A stretch of DNA of 64,000 nucleotides from Cristatella mucedo (taxonomy: Eukaryota > Bryozoa > Phylactolaemata > Cristatellidae). Both the position numbers and the translations under genes were made by a program. The notes below the pieces were generated by a model. That model saw nothing but the letters and a program-made list of their open reading frames with translations, did not search any database and had not been told where the DNA came from. Position 1 is the first letter of the stretch, and each line of letters begins with the position of its first letter. Location of the stretch: assembly GCA_009760855.2 (NCBI GenBank), contig WPIO01000170.1, positions 597,565 to 661,564 of the forward strand, read 5' to 3'. Positions 54,968 to 64,000 of this stretch are shown piece by piece.

Positions 54968-55868
54968 TTAATCATAACTAGTAGTTCTAGTTAATCTTAT
55001 AGACATCCTTATATTATATTCAACAATTTCTATAACAACAGTTATTTGTTGTGAACTAAAATCTAATAAATTTATATTCTGATCAGTTACAGTTATTATT
55101 ACATCAGAAATAGATTTGTCAACAATATTATGATATTCAAGAGTATTTGATTCATATATCATTTGTTCCCAAGGATATGAATAATAAGTAAAACTTCTTA
55201 ATACTTGTCTCTCATTTCCATTTATATAACTTGTTCCACTAGCAACTAAACTACAACTTAAAAGTATTAGATTTATTGTTGAAACAAAAACTTCATTTTC
55301 AGAAATATAACATTTGTGTACAAACAACAGGAGTAATACTAGGGTACACTGTTAAAAAGTTTGGATCTGTTGTATAAGCTTCGTTAGGAAAACCAAGTAT
55401 ACTAGAAACAGAAGGCTTACTAGAAAGAAATGTCCAACCAACAGGCATCGTGACCCAAAAATTAGCAGTAGCAGTATCAACACCTAAACAAAGTTATCAG
55501 TTGTAGCTCCAGATTTTGTAATTGAATTATTAATTATATCTGCAATACCAATATTCATATCATCTGTAATAGCAGCATAAATTCCAGGTCTTATTGTTAT
55601 TGTTTGTTCTAATCCTCCTGCTACTCTATAGACACAAGTATTATTAGAACTAATTATATTTCTTATAGAGTTAGTTCCACTGAACTTCTTAAAACATATC
55701 TTGAACTTTTTGTTTCCTAATTTAATTGGATCATTTATATGTACTTTTATTGGGTTACTTGTTCCACTTACATTAAATATATAACGTTATTTTCCTGCCT
55801 GAATACTTTTCTTAAATCCTTCAAAACTTTTAAAGAAATCTTGTACAACATTCAAAAGATCACTCATT
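54968..55868 (-). pseudogene. Penton-like minor capsid candidate 2
   Basis: ATG at 55868, also preceded by tatatagaa. After 26 residues a TAA at about 55790 breaks the frame; the rest continues with RPGIYAAITDDMNIGIADII, SSILGFPNEAY and ITVTDQNINLLDFSSQQITV, with frameshifts near 55490 and 55320. The organisation parallels candidate 1, so the two may be paralogues. Confidence 0.4.
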
Positions 55869-55880
55869 TCTATATATCAT
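55866..55880 (-). promoter_or_regulatory. TATATAGA motif before start codon
   Basis: tatatagaa immediately precedes the ATG. The same word occurs before the ATGs at 54378 and, with spacer gaagaa, at 53516. It may be an element-specific promoter. Confidence 0.35.
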
Positions 55881-56335
55881 ATACAAGTTTATTTATATTT
55901 GCAGTATAAGACTTTGGAACTTTTCTAGATCTTGCAAGATGATCAACAGCAGCACTAATAGAACTTACAACTCCTTTACTACCTGCAGCACGTTCACGTA
56001 ACCATAAATCAATCTTATCAAAAGCTTCTTTTTCAATACTTACATATAATGGAATTACTTCTACTCCTTGTCCAATTACTTCTGGTTTAAACTTTGGTTT
56101 AAGAGACTCCAAAATTGTTTCTTCTGTTTCTGTTCTTTTCTTCTTTGAATATAATTCTGAAAAGACGTTGAAAAGAGAACCATCAAATTATTTTTTCTTT
56201 CTTTCATTAAGATTTTTATAATATCTCTTATATTACCAGATACATCACCTTTAGTAACAAGTTCAAGAAGAATACCCTTATCACTCATTGGTTTAGAGAC
56301 AACAGGAGCAGCAATTGCAATAGGTACAATTTCTT
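55870..56335 (-). pseudogene. Unknown protein of the virus-like element
   Basis: Two frames, broken near 56115. The N-terminal part has KGDVSGNIRDIIKILMKER; the C-terminal part has IEKEAFDKIDLWLRERAAGS and VDHLARSRKVPKSY. Mostly helical. No family recognised. Confidence 0.45.
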
Positions 56336-56815
56336 ATATTTTTGCTTTTTTTCTTTTTCTTGTACCAGTAGAAGGATTAGCATTAAGTTTATCTGCAAAG
56401 AATTGTCGAGTATCTTTAAGATAGTTCATTGTTTCATTAATAGGTGCATTTGTAATTGATCCATTAATTATATTAAGTTCTTTTTTTGGATGTCCATAAC
56501 TGCATGCTTGAATAGATCTGTTAAAAGCTTTTGAAATATCTGGTGTTGACTTTTCTTCTATAACTTTGTGTGCTTGATATAATACTCTTTTCATTTCTTC
56601 TTTATATTCTAGTATGCTTTCAAACTGATCTTTAAAATCTAACTTCATACTTTCCATCAACTTTTTAGTTTGTCACCATATACAGCAACATCCTTAGATT
56701 TTATTATTGATGACCCTAAAGCTTGTAGTAACCCTTGAGATAGCGTTAGGTACAGCTATAGGTAAACGACCACTGCTTGCTATATATCCAGGTTCTTACA
56801 ATTTCCTTATAATAA
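56334..56815 (-). pseudogene. Helical protein of the virus-like element, 5' end lost
   Basis: Open part 56334-56660 (108 residues) is helical and charged with a basic end (TGTRKRKKAKI). Upstream a frameshifted part continues to about 56815, where the element stops. Unknown function. Confidence 0.4.
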
Positions 56816-56826
56816 TATAATAATTT

Positions 56827-56912
56827 ATAATAATAATAATAATAATAATAATTCACTTGATAAAGCGCCCTCAGAGAACTTAATCTCTCTCTAGGCGCTT
56901 TACATTTGGTAG
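56827..56912 (-). mobile_element. LINE 3' end marking the right edge of the virus-like element
   Basis: (aat)n tail at 56827-56851, then the 3' hairpin of the resident LINE; only about 85 bp long. The AT-rich element ends exactly at this tail. Confidence 0.85.
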
Positions 56913-57145
56913 TGGGGCGAAAGTCTCCATAAGCTTACGCACTTCCTGGGGGGGGGAGGCAGCGCGCCATCCTTATCGTAACACCACGTACCGCCTTGGA
57001 AGGAAAGATACAGAGGAGCGCACCCACAGCAGCGCGCGATCCTCTGCAATGGCGCGTGCAAAATCCTCAAGAGACGACAAAAGTAGACCGACTGGTCGAC
57101 AGCGACGCGCTCGTCAGAAGATCGAGCTGGCGCACTGGTTCAGCC

Positions 57146-57171
57146 CTGAGAGGCAGCAGGCTGCCTCTCAG
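57146..57171. repeat. 11-bp arm palindrome
   Basis: ctgagaggcag and ctgcctctcag around cagg, in GC-rich sequence with no supported gene. Confidence 0.85.
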
Positions 57172-57468
57172 TGCGTGCTTTTAGCGTTTGCTGCAGCAGC
57201 GAGCAAGCAGCTCGGCTCTCTTACTGACGGACATGGGAATGGAGGAGAGGGGTGAGTGAAGCGAGGGTTGAGTGGGGGCAAGGGATGAGTGGGGGGGGTG
57301 GGGTCCTTGAAAATAAGAGAAAGGTTATTCGAAGGATAATTGTTAAATGTGCGCTCGTGCATAAATATCTTACCACCTAACAATCCACAAGAGTCATACA
57401 GGTAATTGTGGTTGAGCTGAGAGTTTATATAGCCGAGTTAATTTAAAAGTGGCTTTAAATAACTTTCG

Positions 57469-57610
57469 CCGAGCTGGTTTGGTCTAGTGGTTAAGGTGCT
57501 CGCCCAGACCAAGGTCTGACTGAGGTCGTGGGCTCGAGCCCCGAGACATATTTGAAGCGCCTGAATAGAGATTAAGTTCTCTTGGGGCGCTATACAAACG
57601 AATTATATTA
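57469..57610 (+). mobile_element. tRNA-derived SINE, best full copy
   Basis: 5' tRNA-like part with tggtctagtggttaaggtgc (A box) and ggtcgtgggctcgagcccc (B box), then gcgcctgaatagagattaag and a hairpin tail ending gcgctatacaaacgaatta. Only the tail resembles the LINE. Confidence 0.92.
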
Positions 57611-58149
57611 TATATTTTTTGAGATAGGTACAAGAATTAATCTTGACCAGTTAGAGAGTTATGCAAGTACTTTAAAAGTAGCAGCATATGTAGACTACCG
57701 AAAACGTGCCAACCAGCAGCTAAAGGTAACACGAATTTGCCACTGAGCACAAATAATGGAACAGAATTCGACCAAGATCCGGAAAGCAAAAATGTCTGCT
57801 ATTGACAGTCTACATGTAAAATTTTGAAAACAGGTTAGTTTATTTGAGAGGCCAAAGAGCGGCTCAGCAAGTTATGAAGTCGGTAGTTTATGGAGAGATA
57901 TGTAAGTTAGAGAACAGTTTTAGCTTTGTACTGCAGATTTCTTGGTAGTCACCATCATTTAAATTGCAGAAGATGTGTACCTTAAATTCTTAGATTTAGA
58001 GACTATGTAGCAGCCATATTTAACGACAGCTACCGAAAGGCTAGGCTGTATCGTTCTGCGAAATATCGTGCGAGTACCGAGTGACAATCAGCTAGTTTAT
58101 AGACTAAAGGTGCTACATTAGGATGCTTCACTAGTAATTCAGCATGAAT
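57611..58149. other. Unannotated sequence
   Basis: No gene or repeat recognised. Confidence 0.4.
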
Positions 58150-58290
58150 AAAAAAATTTAATTCGTTTCTATAGCACCCAAGAGAACCTAATCGCTATTC
58201 AGGCGCTTCACATATGACTCGGGGGTCGAGTCTACGACATCAGCCAGACCTTGGTCGGGGCGAGCACCTTTACTGCTGGCCCAAACCAGC
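58150..58290 (-). mobile_element. tRNA-derived SINE copy
   Basis: Minus-strand copy with tail, B-box-like and A-box-like blocks; about as diverged as the 43.9 kb copy. Confidence 0.82.
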
Positions 58291-58349
58291 GTGTAACTAA
58301 GTCTAGAAAGATATCGATCGCGAGGCTAGACCACCCCCCCCCCAGGAGG

Positions 58350-58455
58350 TGCTTTGCGAAAAGAGCTTTTACACCTACGCTTGCCATCGTAGGGGGATTG
58401 AACTCACAACCGTGAGCAATCGACGACGGCCTCGCTGTAGTGCCGTCCGGTAAAT
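58350..58455 (-). other. tRNA-like relic
   Basis: On the minus strand ggttgtgagttcaatcccc matches a Pol III B box, with an adjoining 5-bp arm. The rest does not fold as a tRNA; probably a different SINE family. Confidence 0.35.
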
Positions 58456-60119
58456 GCCACGAGGTTGATGATTCCAGCCGTACGCTTCGAGCTTCTGAGT
58501 GAAGGGACTCGGTTGTGTGGCCACTCAGTTCAGGGAAGTCGATCGACCCCCACGACCAGACGTCTACGTGATAAATGTCTGGTATAATGATTTCCGCCTC
58601 CGTTTCTCAGAGCATGAATATATAGAAAACACAGCTCGGAGTGGCATTCAATATGAGGCTTTTCATTTAGCGCGATATTTTTCTACACAATACCCACTCA
58701 AGAGACGAGATTCCGTCAATCCTGAAATTGAAACACCCTGACCCCTGGAGATTCCCGAATCGAGGTACTAACCTTTGACGGCGATTAGGTCGAGGGTTTG
58801 AGTCATGCAGCAGGAAGTCCTAATGGGTACACTGCAAGTAGGTTTGATAGCTGCCAGGCTTTTCGGCTACTACACGAATTATATTCTGAGGTTCATTTAG
58901 TTAAAGATTTTCGCAAGTCTTGAGTTCACTCATTAAAATTTTTCTAATGCATTCGTCCTTATACATCAAAAAAACACTTCATTTGAGAAACGTACTGAGC
59001 ACAGCATATTAATTTACAAAGCAAATTGTCACCTCATCGGTGTAGGTGGGACCTTTGGGAATAACATGGGCCAACTGCAGGAGTATTCTTTTCGAAGTTT
59101 TCCACAGCACAGCGTGCTCTTTAGTATTTTTGTAATTATGACACACCCAGTTGTACCATGTAGCACTACACTTTTGTGTGGTGCCTGCGTTGATGTTATA
59201 AAGTGATGAGTAATGGCAACTCTCTTCCTCCTGGTAAAAGCAACCAGACCACCATGCTCCTGCAGGCCTGCATAACTAAGGTGTCAAGAGGGCAACAACA
59301 TCTGTAGTCATGGCTACGTGCTCCAGTTTAAATTGTCACATTCTACCAATAATTTGTTTAAAAACAAACTAAATCCTCGCGCTTGGTAGATTTTTTTAGG
59401 CAACTTCAAAGGATGCACTTTAATCTAAGAAATAGACGGAACCCGGTTTGATGACGTAATAAGCAAATCGTCTCCTTATCAGCATAGGCAAGACTTCTTG
59501 GAAAAAAGAGGTGAAAATGTGGTACTTACTATAATTACGTTTAGCATCACACGTCAAATTAAACAAATGAGCGAGCATTTGTGCATTTCCGATCAGGACC
59601 ATGCCTCACAGAATGGCCAGGTATCAATTCGTGCCTGAATCTCATACATGTATAAACATACATCTCGCTGCTCGTAAGTCTCAGCTTATCGCAGCTATGA
59701 ACTGCATAAGTGCGTCGGTTCTAATGCAGCACCATAGCTCACAGTAGGTAATCGAGATTCACGTGCCAAGCTCATACGCGATCGTAAACGGGTGGAATTG
59801 TAAAGTTTCGCAATGCAAAAATTATGCGATGAACATGTGAATACTAATAGTTTTTGAAATTATTTACGTAATTCATTGTTTTCCATACTCATTCACTCCC
59901 CAAAATTTCGACAGCTGAAACTCGAGCTTGAGTCGCCGGAAGCCGCGCCCACAACAGATGGAGAATATAACTCCCACACAACGGCTGAATGGTGTTGGGG
60001 GCCCGGTTGGGGGTTTCCAACGTCCAGTTGCAGTATGGCTGCAGACTGAAGCCCGCTTGACATTACCACTGGTTTTGCTCTGATACCTCCCGCACCACTG
60101 TGGAAATGTAAGCTACTGC
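58456..60119. other. Unannotated sequence
   Basis: A frame at 58499-58741 (+) has no recognised motif. Otherwise AT-rich, nothing supported. Confidence 0.35.
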
Positions 60120-60124
60120 AACAT

Positions 60125-61810
60125 TTTTTTCATGTCTAAGTTGGTCCATGCATTTGCGACATCCGTCTTGACTTCTGTAACTCACTGCTTGCTGGCCTAC
60201 CGGCATGTGCAATCAGGCGATTACAACTGGTGCAAAACTCTGCAGCTAGGCTTGTGTCGTGAGCGACGCAGTTGCCGCATTACTCCACTTTTCGCCGCCC
60301 TTAACTGGCTACCATTCAAGCAACGAATTGACTTCAAGGTTTGGTCGCTCACTTTTAGGTCACTCCATTCTTTGGCTCCAGCCTATCTCTCAGAAAGCAG
60401 CTACCTACTTAGGAATTACAGACATGGCTAGAGTATCACTGCTTGTATAGCTTGATCTTTCGGCACTTCTGATACTATTGATAACCAAGTCCTTCTTGAG
60501 CGCCTCTCATCTCGCCTGGGTATTGCTGGCGCTGCTCCGCAATGGTTCAGGTCCTATCTCAGCTGGAGACTCCGCAGTATTGATGTGAATGGACAAAGAT
60601 CATCTGAGGTGCCTCTGAAATATAGGGTACCTCAATGCTCAGTGCTAGGTTCTTTTCACGGTTTATGCTCTCCCACTCGCCGATGTGATTGCCAAGCACA
60701 ATCTAGATTTCACTTCCATGCGGATGACACTCGGTTGTGCCTTTGCTATGATCCCTCGCAGCCCTCCAGCATGTCGAATTCTCTCAAATCCCCTGCTGCA
60801 TGTATTGATTATATCCTGACATGGATGGCAGCAATTTGTTTTAGGTTGAATGATGATAAAACCAACTTACTAGTTATGGGCAAACCAAGTGTGATTCAGA
60901 AATTGGAAAGGCAAACGCTCAAAATCAGCTCTACCCACATATCTCCGGTTGAATCTGCAGAAAATCTAGGTGTCATGTTCCAAAGTGACCTTTTCTTAGA
61001 CGAGCACATCAGCTTTACAATCAAGTCTGCCTACTTTTAGCTACACAACATTGCTCAAATTCGGGCTTATTTTAGACAGGGATACCACACCTAAGTTGGT
61101 CCATGCATTTGTAACATTCTGTCTTGACTTCTGTTACTCACTGCTTCTGGTCTACCGGCATGTGCAATCAAGCACTTACAGCACAGCACCTTGCTGCTAG
61201 GCTTGTCTGTCGTGAGTGTTGCAGTTGCCGCATCACACCACTTCCCACCGACCTGCACTGGCTACCAGTCAAGCAATGAATCGAGTTCAAGGTTTTGTCT
61301 CACTTTTTGGTCCCTCCATTCTTTGGCTCCAGCCTGCCTATTAGATCTACTAATTTTTGCCTCACCAACCTAAGCATTGTACGACATCCTTTTTGGAATC
61401 CAACTGCTTACCTATACGTCGTTCAAACCTCGAATCGTTTGGAGACCGTGCATTTAGTTAGTTTGCTCCCAAAGCCGGGAACTCACTCCCGACTTCCGTC
61501 ACGACTTCCCCTGATTTACCCACATGTACAAAGAAATTGAAAACGCACCTATTTAGCACAGCATTTAGTATGTCCCTGTGATTCGATCTATACGTGCTTA
61601 TGCATGCTGATGCTGTCGCATGCTGCCACTAACTGCACTTGCAGGCTGACCCTGTGCATGTCACCCTTAACCATGTTATTGTTGTTGTATATCAGGTATG
61701 GTACCACTCACCGTTGGATCGTGTTTACTTTGCAGCAAATGTAATGCACCTAGAAAGAGATTGAGTTATCTGAGGGTGCTTTATCAAGTGTATTATTATT
61801 ACTATTATTA
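60125..61810 (+). mobile_element. L2/CR1-like LINE copies in scrambled order
   Basis: 60130-60410 holds the late RT C-terminal part (LNWLPFKQRIDFK, SLAPAYLSE). 60420-61040 returns to the earlier RT core (VPQCSVLG, HADDTRLCL for the YADD box, LNDDKTNLLVMG). 61085-61810 again gives the C-terminal part, 3' UTR, hairpin and (tta)n tail at 61791-61815. So two copies are joined or nested. Confidence 0.82.
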
Positions 61811-61815
61811 TTATT

Positions 61816-62141
61816 TACTCAGGAGGAAGAGAGATTGTCAAGGCTTCATTTCAGTTTGCAGCTGCAAACATCGTAATTGCTAATCAGAGTCGAACGTTTC
61901 TCTTTACCTTTACCTTTTGCTGCAATATCGAGCCTGCATTGGGTATCAAACAGAAGGAGCTGTGCATTGACTGCAGTGCACTAATAAGCTGTTGGTCATT
62001 CACATGGGGTGTGGGCTGTGGGGATTCGTACATATGAAAACGGTGAAATTGATATAGCACTGATGGATTAGCTTTTCTGATGTCCTTAGATTCTAATGCT
62101 TGTGTTTTGGATCCACTAAGCTATGTCTGTCCTGTTTGCAG
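61816..62141. other. Unannotated sequence
   Basis: Probable intron upstream of the small exon at 62142. Confidence 0.3.
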
Positions 62142-62173
62142 GGCCATCACCATGCAATCCGACTGTTTGCAAG
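62142..62173 (+). CDS. Probable 32-bp exon of an unidentified gene
   Basis: A strong acceptor (ctgtcctgtttgcag) and donor (gtatgt) bracket 32 bp read in phase 1 as PSPCNPTVCK. A second candidate exon follows at 62349-62450 (acceptor cactctcag, PVCKIKNKLQSS). Cys-rich, possibly extracellular; gene unknown. Confidence 0.35.
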
Positions 62174-63869
62174 GTATGTGCATTTGGAATGGCTCCATAA
62201 AATAGGCCTATTGTTATGTCAATCTCCTGCTTTGTGCCCACCCTGTTGAACCAGCCGTCGTCTGATCATGCTATTTATATGCCCCCCTTGCTCCTTTTCT
62301 TGCTAATGTGAAAAAAGAAACAATATCAAGTTGATCTGTTCACTCTCAGCCAGTCTGTAAAATTAAGAACAAATTACAGAGCAGTCTGTTGGTGACCCGT
62401 ACGACTGTCTCAAGTTCAGGTTTTTATGTACATAACTCCGTATGCCAAGGTCGTAAATGAACAAGAGACTGGTGAAATAGTCTGCAAGTGGAGACAAACC
62501 TTGGTCATAGCGAAGGGATGAGATGTCTGCATTTGATGAACCTGGTCGTAGTTATGAGTCCTGCAGTGGGCGATCCTTTATTGCCCCCTGCAAGCTTTGG
62601 CGAATCATGCTGGTAACTCGTTTCTATAGCACCGTCAGAACACTTAATCTCTGTTTGGACACTGAACAATTTGCTGCCGGAGAAGTAATGACCTATAGCA
62701 AAAGCTTATACGTATTGTGCTTAGGCTAATATTATAGGTCACTCACGCAGAAACTCAGGGCCACTGGTTAGCCTGAAGCTTTGCTACTAACGTAGAAGCA
62801 TGCGTAGGTAAGTAAAGCAAACAGGAATACAGACTAGTTCACTGGGGCGCTATACAAAACATTTTGCTCTGGCCCATGGGCTAGCCCTGCACAGTTAGAT
62901 GATTTGCTCTGACTGAGCTGACACTCTGAGGCACTGTTATGTTAAAGCTCCTTTTTAGATGGCGTCAATCACGCCGTGACTTTATGTCTGCTTGTCGTTA
63001 GTGAATTTCTGGCTTTGGGAGCATGGTAAAGCGATGAACAGTCTCAGGTGAATTCAAAGTTAGTTTAGGTCACTTGTAATCATCCTGATTTAGAAGAGCT
63101 GGACTTGACTGGACTAACGGTAGGCCAACTACCCTTACGGGAAACTAACTGATTCATATAAGTAGGCCAAGCAAGTGAATGGAGGGACCAAAAGGTGTCA
63201 ATAAACTCCTTTAATGGAAATTCAAAAGTGCAGCTGATAAACTATTACTTTACAGGTGTCCAGCTATTACATGTTGCTTTCGGGCTCTTGCTTGCTCGGC
63301 GCATTGTGCTACTTTGCATATCCTTGACTCTCCTTGCTCGTTGATTCCCTTGCAGTTCCTTTTTAAAGCACCTGGATAGAGATTTGGTTCTGCCATGTCG
63401 CCAGTCAACGACTTATTATTATTATACATCGTCATTTATATTAACTTCGTGCAGATGGCGTTTTCTGGGCATGTGTTAGTCAAAGCTGCTTAGAAGTAGT
63501 GTGGCACCGAAGTGGCCTCAGTGTCCAAATAAGCATACATTCAATCACTCATATCTGTTCTATTTGCTATTGCTGAGCTCAGATGCTGTTGGCTATATAA
63601 ACATATATGAGCTATGTATGCTGCTCTCCTTAAAGTGAAGGAGCTGTGCCATGTTTAGCTCAATCGTGATAGGGAACGCAAAGAGCCTGTCTGTGTATGT
63701 CTGCATGTGCAGGCATACTTTCAGTGTCTGGTCGCTCAAATCCCATGAATAAGAACACATTCTCTGCTTCTGGTATGATTTCTCTTTCGTTTAATTGCTG
63801 CATACTATCTCGAGGTCGCTACACTTTTTTTTAATGTTTTATTGCCTTCTAGTTGCTTTCTCACTCCAG
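62174..63869. other. Mostly unannotated; short SINE/LINE tail relics
   Basis: Relics of the hairpin tail occur near 62615-62660 (-), 62835-62860 (+) and 63365-63395 (+), and a LINE UTR piece near 63005-63050. No other feature supported. Confidence 0.4.
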
Positions 63870-64000
63870 AGTATTGACTTGAATGGACACAGATCATCCG
63901 AGGTACCTCTGAAATATGGGGTACCTCAGGGCTCTGTGCTAGATCTGGTTCTTTTCACGGTTTATACTCTCCCTCTTGCTGATGTCATTGCCAAGCACAA
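63870..64000 (+). mobile_element. L2/CR1-like LINE, continues beyond window
   Basis: Encodes SIDLNGHRSSEVPLKYGVPQ then GSVLDLVLF and LPLADVIAKH, the RT segment just before the YADD box; closely related to 8942-9070 and 60575-60700. Confidence 0.85.

Larger units (their letters stand above)
47891..56826. mobile_element. Decayed Polinton/Maverick-adintovirus-like element (partial)
   Basis: AT content rises sharply after a run of 13 C at 47878-47890 and stays high to about 56826, where a LINE tail begins. Inside are intronless, tightly packed genes, mostly on the minus strand: integrase, YqaJ exonuclease, tail-fibre-like protein, major capsid, minor capsid candidates and coiled-coil proteins. 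This combination of integrase with double-jelly-roll capsid is known from Polintons and related viruses. Nearly every gene carries frameshifts. No polymerase, ATPase, protease or long terminal inverted repeat was found, so the element is partial. Confidence 0.85.

Noticed and set aside
48039-56826. Prophage or bacterial contamination
   Set aside because: Despite the phage-like fibre and YqaJ nuclease, host LINE fragments are inserted inside the genes and the integrase and capsid are of the animal Polinton-like kind, so the block is integrated in the animal genome.
57469-57560. Functional tRNA gene
   Set aside because: A and B boxes are good but no acceptor-stem pairing is visible and the unit continues into a SINE tail present in several copies.

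Overview
The window is nuclear DNA from a multicellular animal. It has spliced genes with GT-AG introns, long intergenic and intronic stretches packed with non-LTR retrotransposons, tRNA-derived SINEs, a hAT transposon and many GA/CA/GATA microsatellites. Extracellular modules typical of metazoan receptors (C-type lectin, thrombospondin type 1, sushi/CCP, fibronectin III) and a tubulin-tyrosine-ligase-like gene point to an invertebrate, possibly an early-branching or marine one; I cannot fix the phylum from sequence alone. There is no bacterial gene organisation.

Region by region: (1) 1-7.7 kb: the 3' half of a tubulin polyglutamylase-type TTLL gene on the + strand. Six exons join in frame, with a 4.5 kb intron full of decayed LINEs, a TTAA-type MITE and a 53-bp minisatellite. 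(2) 8.3-12.0 kb: an L2/CR1-like LINE followed by a complete but decayed hAT transposon with TIRs and a near-perfect 8-bp target duplication. (3) 12.3-32.3 kb: a large + strand gene, reconstructed here exon by exon from splice sites and reading phase, for a type I membrane receptor: signal peptide, C-type lectin-like domain, TSP1-like module, a run of four CCP exons, two fibronectin III units (the second resembling those of receptor tyrosine phosphatases) and a transmembrane exon. Its cytoplasmic part was not found. (4) 33-47.9 kb: repeat-rich DNA with palindromes, microsatellites, a LINE with a 5' inversion and an LTR-like segment. (5) 47.9-56.8 kb: an AT-rich decayed virus-like element of the Polinton/Maverick-adintovirus kind. 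It carries an integrase, a YqaJ-type exonuclease, a double-jelly-roll-type major capsid gene, minor capsid candidates, a phage-tail-fibre-like gene and small structural ORFs; nearly all are frameshifted, and the capsid gene is split by two different LINE fragments. (6) 56.8-64 kb: more LINE and SINE copies and a probable small exon of another gene at 62.1 kb.

The TTLL and receptor genes are ordinary host genes with introns that act as landing sites for repeats. The virus-like element is a fossil: its genes once formed a replication/integration and capsid set, but no DNA polymerase, packaging ATPase or protease was found. The most noteworthy points are the tail-fibre-like gene in an animal virus-like element, the receptor architecture with CCP exons bearing long low-complexity insertions, and a SINE family that shares its 3' hairpin tail with the resident LINE.
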